NCBI GenBank assembly: GCA_009777535.1 | Contig: WRLP01000004.1 | Span: 1 to 64,000 of the forward strand | Reading direction: 5' to 3' | DNA: 64,000 nucleotides | Source of the DNA: Treponema sp. | Lineage (GTDB): Bacteria; Spirochaetota; Spirochaetia; Treponematales; Breznakiellaceae | Part shown: positions 46,389-55,356 of the stretch, one piece after another | Numbering within the stretch: the stretch's first letter is position 1 | Layout of the letters: every line of letters starts with the position of its first letter | The notes under the pieces: generated by a model | What the model was told of the DNA's origin: nothing | Database searches by the model: none | Seen by the model: the letters and a program-made list of their open reading frames with translations, nothing else | Position numbers and translations under genes: made by a program

Positions 46389-49300
46389 TCATTCTTGTCC
46401 TTCAAGAGGTGGCCCTGGTACATGATTGATCGACATACTGTTTAGTATCGGGTAACGTCTCTCTGGTATAGTATCAGTCGACCAAAGGTCAGTGTCAAAG
46501 CCAACGCCTAGGCTAGAAAATAGAATAGTGTGTCTCCAAAAGTTTTTGTCTCTAACATCATTATCGTCAAGGTCTTCGCCATTTTGTGTACCTTTACCTA
46601 TTGGATCAGGAGGATCCGAGGGGACAGCACCTAAGCCGTCAAAAGCATTCTTAATGATTTCAGGAGTATCTGTAAAAAAATCTATATTATCTTTGCGAGC
46701 ACCTTCCCATATACACATCGAATCGTCGGCACCTGATCCGCTATTGATAGCATAATTGTTTTCTACACCACCGGTTTGAATGTTTCCAAATATCCTGCCT
46801 GCAAGATTTGTGACTCCTGCCGTAAAGACTCTTGTACCTAAAGCAACACTATTGTGGATATTATTTAAGGAATTGATCGAAACAATTCCGCCAGCTTGAG
46901 CATTGCCTTCTTCGGATTGGGCAATTACCTGTCCTGCACTGAAGCAGTTATAAATACCCTTGTTTGTATAACCGACAAGGCCGCCAGCACGAAGAAAAAC
47001 GCCTGCCCCTCCCCCCTTTGTTTCATCGGCTAATACGTCTCCAATCGCATAACTATTCCTTATATCTCCATCTGTTTGTCCTACTAGACCACCAACAGAA
47101 TGAACCGTATTATTACCAGTATGCACTGAGCGTACTGTTCCGGCGGCATAACAGGAACCGATAGTACCACCATTTTGTTGACATCCTATTAAACCGCCTG
47201 CATAAATTACTCCTGCAGTTCTTACAACAATATCCATTCTGCTGAAACAATAGAATATATCTAAATCAGTATTAAAGCCAATGAAGCCGCCAGCATTAAT
47301 ATCATCCTTAGTAATATCAATAGAAAGGACGCCTCCAAGGACACCGCTATTGTTAAAAATAAGGAACCCTGGGTCACCCGAAGTATCATAAGAATTATAT
47401 CCCAAAAAACCACCTGCCCGAGTAATCCCCGCTGAACCGGTTATGGTAATATCACCTTTCTCAAAAATGCTTTCTGTTATTGTTAACGTTACAGGATCAT
47501 TAAATATTGATCTTCCAATAACACCGCCTATATATTTTTCACTTTCATTATCAATTTTAATTCCGCTGTCAGTGCCGTTTAATAGATCTACCAGGCAATT
47601 ATTTATATAAAAACTGCCTGTATCGCCAACTTCACATCGGTATTCACCTATTAACCCGCCTAAATTAATATTCCCTTTTGTAGTTGTAGAGTTGAATATT
47701 CCAATTCTTCCTAAAAATGAACAATTATCAAAGTTTGAGAGTCTGGCATACCCTGTAATGCCCCCAATATAATTAGTGTAAGCGCCATCTCTATGAAATA
47801 AAACCTCTCCTTCAGAAAAGGTGATATCACGCATGGTATTACTAAAGCTTCGACCAACAGCGCCGCCAATTTCAATAGCGCCTGAATATGTTTTCTTAAT
47901 GGCGTTGACTATCTTCACTTTTATTTTTACTCTGTCAACCAGCAAACCGGTAACAATGGGATTAGATAAACCGTTTTTTATTATTACAGATTCATCAGAT
48001 GTTCCTTCGCCAGTTTCTCCGGCAATTGCTCCAACTCTTGTCTCTCCAGTGTGCCCGGACGATGAGTATTCCACAGAAAGTCCGGCAAAACAATTTTCGA
48101 TAATACCCTTGCCGCCGAAAAAGCCTGCAATGCCGCCAAGGCGTACCTCGTTTAACCCATCTTTCGCATTAACAGCAAGCTTAGCATTTGGATTCTCGTT
48201 ACTTGTGCGCACAATGCAGTTGATTATCCGTGTGTTTTCTTCAGCGTAACCCACAATTCCACCAATGCTTACAGAAGAATTTTTGGCGTCTACATCAAAG
48301 ACTGAAGGATCGTCGTATTCAACAACAAGGTCTCGGATAAGAACATTTACGCCTGCCGTTTTTGCAAAAAGCCCTATATTTCTGTCATTGACGCTCAAGC
48401 CAGTTATAGTAACGATATTCCCATTGCCGTAGAAGTTGCGTCCTTCCAGGTCAAGTGGTTCCCAACTGCCAAGTTCGAAGCTGCCGGTCAAAACTATGTT
48501 AGTTTTACCGCTTTCAATTGCGGTAATGAGAGTTGCTTTATCACCAGCAAATGCTATATTGGCATTAGTCAAGCCCGTCATCTCCGGTATGTTCCAAATT
48601 TTCGCTGTAAGCGGCTCGGCCTGTCTGGCAGGGCCGTTGTATGCACGTAACAGTATTGTGTAACCTGCTACATTTTGTGTACCCGTGCCCTCTCTGACTT
48701 TATCCGTATCAATTGCAGGTATACCGCTAATGGTGTGGCTGGTTGCGGTAGTCGGATTAACCCACGAAGAACCGCCATCTACAGATACTTCCACTGGCAG
48801 CGGTTCACTATCTAACACGGGCCTGTCCCAGCTTACTGTAACGCTTCCTGCCGCAGAATTGTAACTCGCAGTCCAGTTGTTAACATTCAAGTCAGCAGGC
48901 AGGTTGTAATAGACAAATTTTTCTATTGTCTGCCACCCGACACCGCCTTCGCTTCCGTTCCCAATGCCGTCTTTAAAGCGCACCTGTATTTCTCTTGTTG
49001 TGTTTATATTACCCAAACCAAGTGTAGATAAAGCAGGGATCGACGGCAGAGTTCCGCCTTCCTTAAAGCCGTAGCTGTACCATTTAGGATAGTCAAGGTG
49101 GTCTGATTTTGGATATTCCAAAGTAGAACCTGTTACAATTCGTAACTGCCATTCTATGTTTTTTCTATCATCCATAGTCCATGGTTTGTTCATGGAAGCC
49201 CTGTTGCTTTCAAGCGATATTCCTAAACCGCCGTTATCCTCTACATACCTAAAATCCGGATTCATTATTATGCTGCTATCTACGGCATAATAATATACGC

Positions 49301-50849
49301 CGCCTGTCACTTCATAGTGCCCGCCCAATCCAAGATTCACGCTTCTATCTTTACTGATAACATCGGGAGCAAGGTTGTCATATACTACAGGCACATAATA
49401 CCCTTCGGATATTGCTGTCTCCCAGGGGTCAGCTTCAAGGGGGGCAATATCAACACGGTAGGGCTGTACCGCCAGTCTGGTAATCCCCTGTACAGGAGCG
49501 CCTGTCTCATCGTCCCAGGTATAAACCGCCTTGTAAAAATTACTCTCACTCTTATTCATATCACGGAAATAATAATCCGCCGTACCCGGAGCATTTCCAA
49601 CATTATTTGTTGTACCAAGCGGTATATCAAGGCTTGCCTTTTCTATCATCGGAATCTCTGATCCGTCCAAATCCGCATAAAGAATCTCGCTTATTATTAC
49701 AGAATCCGGTGTGGGCAAAAGAATTTCTTCCGGGTGGCTGGGGCTTACTGTAAAGTATATGGTAACCTGATATTTGCCCTCTGTGTTCTTTTTCCACAAA
49801 CGTCTATCAACCTCTCTTGGCCCGGCCCAGTAGAAGAATAGATCCTCGGCGTCTTTTTCTGTTTTTATGGCATCCGGATCATGGACTGCCCAAACATTGG
49901 TCGCCTTGTAGCCCATTGTTATCTTTTCGGTACCGGTACGGTAGGTGATTGTTACAGGAGCGGCCATGCTATTCTTATTAACCGCATCAACAATTTTGGC
50001 ATTCTCCCCGGCTGCCACTGTTACAGAAACAAGAAAATTTTCAGGCGGCATTTCATCATCACCCGGCTTCGCCTTTATACTTATATAATTGAAATTCTGC
50101 TCCGGGTAATAAATATAAACAGGCGTCTCAAATGAGTTTTCAGGGTTATCCCACTTATCGCTTGCGATTAACGCCTGTCCGGTTATCTGTATCGTATCGT
50201 TTCCAAAAGGTATTTCTTGATTATCTTCAAAATCCAATTTCATAGAAAAGTGTATTCTGACTTCCTTGGTACGTGCATAGATAAGCCCCGACCCGGCAAG
50301 CGGCGGATCGCTCATTACAATATATGGCCGATTATCGCAAAACGGTACAATCGTTACAGGATCGGAAATCTTGACAGTGACGGTTACTGAATAAGTGCTC
50401 GTGTGTGTTAAATATTCATTAGTAATGCTTACGCTGTTTTCGTCAAGCGCGAGTTTTTCCGCTTGTTCAAGAGATATGGTCCTAATGGAAGCCGAAATAT
50501 CCGCATAAGCATCGTTACTGAATGCTATCCATTTTATAAAGCCGTACCCGCTGCTCGGAGTAAATTCAACATTAAAAGGGTAACCCTTACGCGGGGTTTC
50601 TTTCGTCCGCACGGCATCGTAGCACCCGGCAATTTGGGGGCTTATTCCCCATTCCTGCGGGTATGCCACCGCAACCGTAATCTTTTCCGCATTCGCCCAG
50701 GCGATCTCCTCGTCTATTTTTTTAAGAAGATCATTATCTGTATTGACGGAAAAAAGATCACAACCAGAGAAGAGAAAAATTAAAAGTGAGAAGAGAAAAG
50801 CGTAAGACAGGAAACACAGGCTGGAGACAGGTTTGCCGGGGTTTTTCAT
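46389..50849 (-). CDS. Large surface lipoprotein with InlB-like N-terminal and GLUG-like C-terminal repeats
   Basis: Lipobox FSGC (start MKNPGKPV at 50849); GGIVGYAEENTRIINC, GGLVGQTDGDIRNSYAIGDV. Confidence 0.85.
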   Translation of the reverse strand: MKNPGKPVSSLCFLSYAFLFSLLIFLFSGCDLFSVNTDNDLLKKIDEEIAWANAEKITVAVAYPQEWGISPQIAGCYDAVRTKETPRKGYPFNVEFTPSSGYGFIKWIAFSNDAYADISASIRTISLEQAEKLALDENSVSITNEYLTHTSTYSVTVTVKISDPVTIVPFCDNRPYIVMSDPPLAGSGLIYARTKEVRIHFSMKLDFEDNQEIPFGNDTIQITGQALIASDKWDNPENSFETPVYIYYPEQNFNYISIKAKPGDDEMPPENFLVSVTVAAGENAKIVDAVNKNSMAAPVTITYRTGTEKITMGYKATNVWAVHDPDAIKTEKDAEDLFFYWAGPREVDRRLWKKNTEGKYQVTIYFTVSPSHPEEILLPTPDSVIISEILYADLDGSEIPMIEKASLDIPLGTTNNVGNAPGTADYYFRDMNKSESNFYKAVYTWDDETGAPVQGITRLAVQPYRVDIAPLEADPWETAISEGYYVPVVYDNLAPDVISKDRSVNLGLGGHYEVTGGVYYYAVDSSIIMNPDFRYVEDNGGLGISLESNRASMNKPWTMDDRKNIEWQLRIVTGSTLEYPKSDHLDYPKWYSYGFKEGGTLPSIPALSTLGLGNINTTREIQVRFKDGIGNGSEGGVGWQTIEKFVYYNLPADLNVNNWTASYNSAAGSVTVSWDRPVLDSEPLPVEVSVDGGSSWVNPTTATSHTISGIPAIDTDKVREGTGTQNVAGYTILLRAYNGPARQAEPLTAKIWNIPEMTGLTNANIAFAGDKATLITAIESGKTNIVLTGSFELGSWEPLDLEGRNFYGNGNIVTITGLSVNDRNIGLFAKTAGVNVLIRDLVVEYDDPSVFDVDAKNSSVSIGGIVGYAEENTRIINCIVRTSNENPNAKLAVNAKDGLNEVRLGGIAGFFGGKGIIENCFAGLSVEYSSSGHTGETRVGAIAGETGEGTSDESVIIKNGLSNPIVTGLLVDRVKIKVKIVNAIKKTYSGAIEIGGAVGRSFSNTMRDITFSEGEVLFHRDGAYTNYIGGITGYARLSNFDNCSFLGRIGIFNSTTTKGNINLGGLIGEYRCEVGDTGSFYINNCLVDLLNGTDSGIKIDNESEKYIGGVIGRSIFNDPVTLTITESIFEKGDITITGSAGITRAGGFLGYNSYDTSGDPGFLIFNNSGVLGGVLSIDITKDDINAGGFIGFNTDLDIFYCFSRMDIVVRTAGVIYAGGLIGCQQNGGTIGSCYAAGTVRSVHTGNNTVHSVGGLVGQTDGDIRNSYAIGDVLADETKGGGAGVFLRAGGLVGYTNKGIYNCFSAGQVIAQSEEGNAQAGGIVSINSLNNIHNSVALGTRVFTAGVTNLAGRIFGNIQTGGVENNYAINSGSGADDSMCIWEGARKDNIDFFTDTPEIIKNAFDGLGAVPSDPPDPIGKGTQNGEDLDDNDVRDKNFWRHTILFSSLGVGFDTDLWSTDTIPERRYPILNSMSINHVPGPPLEGQE

Positions 50850-50991
50850 GGAAACTCTCCTTTTAGGAGCAGGACGGCGGACAGGCGCGCAAAACAAAAC
50901 TTTTGCTCCTTTTTAACAGAATAAGTATATTATTAAAATTGAAATTTTGGAATACTTGAAAAGGGGTATTCCGCTCATCATAATGTATTGT

Positions 50992-51666
50992 ATGAAAAAA
51001 TATTTTTTCCACATTCTGCTGTTATCAACGGGCGCCCTAAATTTATATGCCCAGGCGGATGCCGCCAGGCTGGCCCCCGGTGCAGAAAGCCAGCTGGAAC
51101 TCCTGCTAAACAGGCCCACCATGGTAAAACCCGCTCTTGCAACGCCGCTTGGCAGGAACTGGTTCACTCTGGAAACAGACATTCATGCTTTTACGGATCA
51201 GGTCAGCCTGTCCCAGGTTAGAACTGTATTGCTGGACATTGATAACCAGGACAAATATTACAGCGGAAAAAGAAGCAAAATAAATACAACGATCATCAGC
51301 CGGACAGCCGGTGAAACAATCGCCGATTTTGTATCAATAACGATAATACCACTGGGCATTCAAATAAAAACTCCCTACCGCGCAGCGGTAAGACCTACAG
51401 AAAATACTGATAGCAGATTTGTGATCGAAATAAGGCAGCTTTCCGCAGACAGCGAGACCAACAGGGATATAAAAAATCTTTTTTCAACACGGCTTGTCGA
51501 AGAAGTAACCATTAACGGCGTTAAGTATGTCTATATCAGAATGAGGATTATACAAGATGTAAACGCCAGCATTCTTCCGGGGGCAAGACGCACGCTGGAA
51601 AACAACGCCGGCCCCATGAATGAAGAAGCTATACAGATGATAATCGCCGCCGCGTTGACAAAGTAA
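50992..51666 (+). CDS. Secreted protein of unknown function
   Basis: Signal peptide MKKYFFHILLLSTGALNLYAQA; no family recognised. Confidence 0.6.
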   Translation: MKKYFFHILLLSTGALNLYAQADAARLAPGAESQLELLLNRPTMVKPALATPLGRNWFTLETDIHAFTDQVSLSQVRTVLLDIDNQDKYYSGKRSKINTTIISRTAGETIADFVSITIIPLGIQIKTPYRAAVRPTENTDSRFVIEIRQLSADSETNRDIKNLFSTRLVEEVTINGVKYVYIRMRIIQDVNASILPGARRTLENNAGPMNEEAIQMIIAAALTK

Positions 51667-51671
51667 GAGCT

Positions 51672-52934
51672 CTATTTTGCCCGCACAAGCATGTACCGCT
51701 TCTTGCCGGCGCGCAAAATTATTTCCCCGTCCTTGTTCAGTTTTTCAGCCCCGATAAGAGCGGTAACATCGCCGACCGCAGAAAGCTCTCCGCCGCCTGC
51801 CGATACAAACGCCCCGCCCTGCTCTGCCAGGCGGCGGCCTTCGCTCTTGGACGAGGCGAGCCCTGCATCAACAAACAGATCGACCACATTGTAACCGGCA
51901 TTAAATTTGGACAGCGAGAGTTCTTTTTGGGGCATGGCGCCTTTATCGGCGCCTTCGATACCGCTGAAGGCAACCCCGCCAAAGGCGGCTCTCGCGCCGG
52001 CAAGAGCCTTGTCGGCTTCTTCCTTGCCGTGAATAAGGGCCGTTACTTCCCATGCAAGACGCTCCTTGGCTTCATTGGGATTTTTGCCGGCGGCGCATAA
52101 CGCACGGCATTCTTCTGCGGACAAAAAAGTAAACATCAATAAAAAGCGCAGAATATCTGAATCCTGAATGTTACGCCAATACTGAAAAAAATCATACTGG
52201 CTCGTCATTGCCGGATCGAGAAAAAGTGCGCCCTTTTCAGTTTTACCCATTTTTTCACCGGACGAAGTGGTTACAAGCGGAAAGGTCATTCCAAAAACTT
52301 CGGCGCCTTCGATGCGGCGGATCAGGTCAACGCCGGCGACAATATTCCCCCACTGATCGTCCCCGCCGATTTGCAGACGGTTCCCGTAACGGCGGTACAA
52401 TTCAAGAAAATCGTAGCTTTGCAAAAGCTGATAATTGAATTCAACAAATGAAAGACCGGTCTCCAGTCTTTTTTTATAGGCTTCGAATGTCAGCATACGG
52501 TTTACGGAAAAGTGGCTGCCTATCTCGCGCAGAAAATCAATATAATTAAGGCTGGCAAGCCAGTCTTTGTTGTTGGCAGTCCAGGCATTTTTTCCGTCGA
52601 AACCGATAAACCTGTCAAGCTGAGCGGCTATGGACTTGCCATTGGCATCCAGTGTTTCATAATTTAACATTTTGCGCATTTCGGTTTTACCGGACGGGTC
52701 GCCAATCCTGGCAGTACCCTCGCCGATTAGCGCGATGCCCTTGTGTCCGGCCTCGCGAAGATGCCGGTACGCGAAAAACGGAACCATGTGGCCTATGTGC
52801 AAAGACGGCCCTGTCGGGTCACAGCCTATGTAAAATGTTACCGGACCTTCGTCCATCAGTTTTGAAAGACCCTCGACATCAGTACACTGCTGAAAAAACC
52901 CGCGTGTTTTTAAATTCTCAATTACCGAATGCAT
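51672..52934 (-). CDS. tyrS: Tyrosyl-tRNA synthetase
   Basis: CDPTGPSLHIGHMVPF, GGDDQWGNI, SSGEKMGKTEKGA (KMSKS-like), S4 C-terminus. Confidence 0.95.
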   Translation of the reverse strand: MHSVIENLKTRGFFQQCTDVEGLSKLMDEGPVTFYIGCDPTGPSLHIGHMVPFFAYRHLREAGHKGIALIGEGTARIGDPSGKTEMRKMLNYETLDANGKSIAAQLDRFIGFDGKNAWTANNKDWLASLNYIDFLREIGSHFSVNRMLTFEAYKKRLETGLSFVEFNYQLLQSYDFLELYRRYGNRLQIGGDDQWGNIVAGVDLIRRIEGAEVFGMTFPLVTTSSGEKMGKTEKGALFLDPAMTSQYDFFQYWRNIQDSDILRFLLMFTFLSAEECRALCAAGKNPNEAKERLAWEVTALIHGKEEADKALAGARAAFGGVAFSGIEGADKGAMPQKELSLSKFNAGYNVVDLFVDAGLASSKSEGRRLAEQGGAFVSAGGGELSAVGDVTALIGAEKLNKDGEIILRAGKKRYMLVRAK

Positions 52935-52963
52935 AATTCCCCCCCCACTATAATGCAACTATT

Positions 52964-55339
52964 TTAATTTTTGGGCAATGGGAATGTAAACTTCAGGGAA
53001 AGGCCATGGTCGGATGAATTTACGCTGATGGCCCCGCCGTTTTCCTTTACGATATCTCTGACCAGTGAAAGCCCCACTCCCCGGCCAGCGGCCATGCTTA
53101 CTTCATCTGAAGTTGAAAATTCGGGAGAAAAAATTGACGCAAGAAGCACCTTCTTGCTTGTGTCCTGGGCATCGGGATGAAGTTCGAGATGTCTGGCTTT
53201 TATTTTATCCCAGTCCAGCCCATGGCCGTCATCGGAGAAGGAGATTTCCGCCTTGCCGTTTACATTTCTAATACCGAAAGTCAGCAGACCGCCCGGCCTT
53301 TTATTCAATTTAATTCTTTCATCTACAGTCTCAATGCCGTGGTAAATTGAATTTCTTACGCACTGGAATAAAATATCCTTGATGGGTTTTCTGAGTTTGG
53401 AGCCAAGAATATCCAGGTCCAATTGCTCTTTTTTAAGCTCAACCTTCTTTTTTGTTTCTTTCGCAAGTTTTTCAACAGCCCTGTTAAGACCATGATGAAG
53501 AATGGAATCCAGCCTGTTGGTAGCTCTGAATGTGTCTATCTTTTTGAACATTTTTATGTAGGTATCTTTCTCCTGCATAATGGATTCCAGCCTTACCGTC
53601 AGAGCCAAAACTTCATCCTTGCCGATCTCTGCGCCGGCGGATACTGTCTTGATGTCATCTTCAAAGGCGTGAAGTTTTTTAGCATAGCTGTCAAACCCCA
53701 AAATTTGGGCATTGGCCTTTGTGGCATGGATAATCTGATAAAATTTTGTAACTACCTGTTTTTCTGTCTGATTTTTATCTTTTAGAATGGTATTCAAATA
53801 ATTAAAGTTAGCTTCGGTATCTTCAATAAAATCCTGGAACACAACAGGGTCGAGCTGAATGACTTCGAACATATCATTCATTTCCCTTTCTTTGGCTTCC
53901 TTCTGCGCCTTTAGTTCCGTGTCAAACTCTTTTTCCCTGGTAACGTCCTGCAGCATACCAATGATTAATGGTTCGGAATCGGCTTTTTCTATAAGGCCAA
54001 ATCTTGAGCTGAGGATTTTTGTCCTGTCATCAATTTTATACTCAAATTCGGAAATGGGATTTGCCGCTTCAAGAACTTTAACGCTCTTGGATTTCGCAAA
54101 TATCATCGAATAATAAGCCTTCATGGTCTGAAGCTGCCTGGTGTCCAAAGATGAAGCAAGAATATCGAGGAAATTCTTCCCCGCCAATTCTTCACCATAA
54201 TAAGAAAGGATGGTAACCAGGGGTTTGGAATACTCGGGAAGAATTTTATATTCCTGATCCATAAGGAAGACTCCCTGATGGATATTATCCTGCATGGTCT
54301 GAATGATATCTCTTTCCCGTGTGATTTCAGCATAGAGTTTGGCTTCTGTTCTTTCCTTGAGTGTACTGATTTGCCTTAACATACGCTGGGATATAAAAAT
54401 CGCAATAAACGCCATTGCAGCACTTGAAATAATAGTTATCATTAAAACTCTGGTAAAAACACTATCCAGCTCCGCAGTAGAACCCATTGAAACTACATAC
54501 CAGTTGGTGTCCGAAACAGGGATTGCAGCCCAATAATTCCTTCCGATAATCCTGACCTGCAGGCCTGATAAAAAGTCCCTGTCCAGTTCTTTCCCTTCGA
54601 CTTCAAAAAAGTTTTCGTTTAATACTAAAGAAATATCCTCGTGTATAAGGTACAACCCCTCATCATTTACTATAAAAGTTTTACCGTCGCTGGTTACCCT
54701 TTGATTACTGACGATTTCGATAAGATCATCCAGAAATATGTTGGTTCCGCCGACACCTTTAATCCGCCCGTCAAGGGCGTGTATGGTCCGGGACATTGCA
54801 ACAGCCGTCCTCCATGTTTGGGTATCCACATAAGGGTTAATAATCTGGAGGGTGCCGGGGTTTTCAATGCCGGCAATAAACCACGGTCTTATCCATTGGT
54901 CCCATTCAGGATTCGATCCGTAATAATCAAAATAGGTGGAGGCCAGGAACTGCCCTCCGGCAAAACGGGATTCTATGGTACCATAAAAAATTTCATGAAC
55001 ATTTTCTACTGTTTTTGCCATTTCGTGTGTGATTCTGTGCAGCTCATCGAAATCATCAATGAGCGAAATAATAACGGCAGCAGAATTTAACAAATCAATG
55101 GCCGGAGTAAAAGTATCTTTAATACTCAAAGTAAGCCTGTGCATGGTTAATTCTGCAGTTGTCCTTATGTTCTGCTCGGTTGTTCTGGATAAGTTTACAA
55201 GTGAAACTATCGTAAAAACAACTGCAATTATAAGGGTTAGTGATAAGCCCAGAACCATAATCCGTCTGTTCATTACACCGGATTCATCCTGTTGTTTACT
55301 GTCCTGGTTAATGGAACTATCTTTATTATTTTCAGCCAT
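52964..55339 (-). CDS. Membrane CheA-like histidine kinase: CACHE-type sensor, PAS-like, Hpt and CheA-type ATPase
   Basis: IIHATKANAQILGF Hpt; FQCVRNSIYHGIETVDER and SDDGHGLDWDKIKAR, AGRGVGLSLVRDIVKENGG; no CheW-like P5. Confidence 0.85.
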   Translation of the reverse strand: MAENNKDSSINQDSKQQDESGVMNRRIMVLGLSLTLIIAVVFTIVSLVNLSRTTEQNIRTTAELTMHRLTLSIKDTFTPAIDLLNSAAVIISLIDDFDELHRITHEMAKTVENVHEIFYGTIESRFAGGQFLASTYFDYYGSNPEWDQWIRPWFIAGIENPGTLQIINPYVDTQTWRTAVAMSRTIHALDGRIKGVGGTNIFLDDLIEIVSNQRVTSDGKTFIVNDEGLYLIHEDISLVLNENFFEVEGKELDRDFLSGLQVRIIGRNYWAAIPVSDTNWYVVSMGSTAELDSVFTRVLMITIISSAAMAFIAIFISQRMLRQISTLKERTEAKLYAEITRERDIIQTMQDNIHQGVFLMDQEYKILPEYSKPLVTILSYYGEELAGKNFLDILASSLDTRQLQTMKAYYSMIFAKSKSVKVLEAANPISEFEYKIDDRTKILSSRFGLIEKADSEPLIIGMLQDVTREKEFDTELKAQKEAKEREMNDMFEVIQLDPVVFQDFIEDTEANFNYLNTILKDKNQTEKQVVTKFYQIIHATKANAQILGFDSYAKKLHAFEDDIKTVSAGAEIGKDEVLALTVRLESIMQEKDTYIKMFKKIDTFRATNRLDSILHHGLNRAVEKLAKETKKKVELKKEQLDLDILGSKLRKPIKDILFQCVRNSIYHGIETVDERIKLNKRPGGLLTFGIRNVNGKAEISFSDDGHGLDWDKIKARHLELHPDAQDTSKKVLLASIFSPEFSTSDEVSMAAGRGVGLSLVRDIVKENGGAISVNSSDHGLSLKFTFPLPKN

Positions 55340-55356
55340 AACAACTCCTATCCCTT

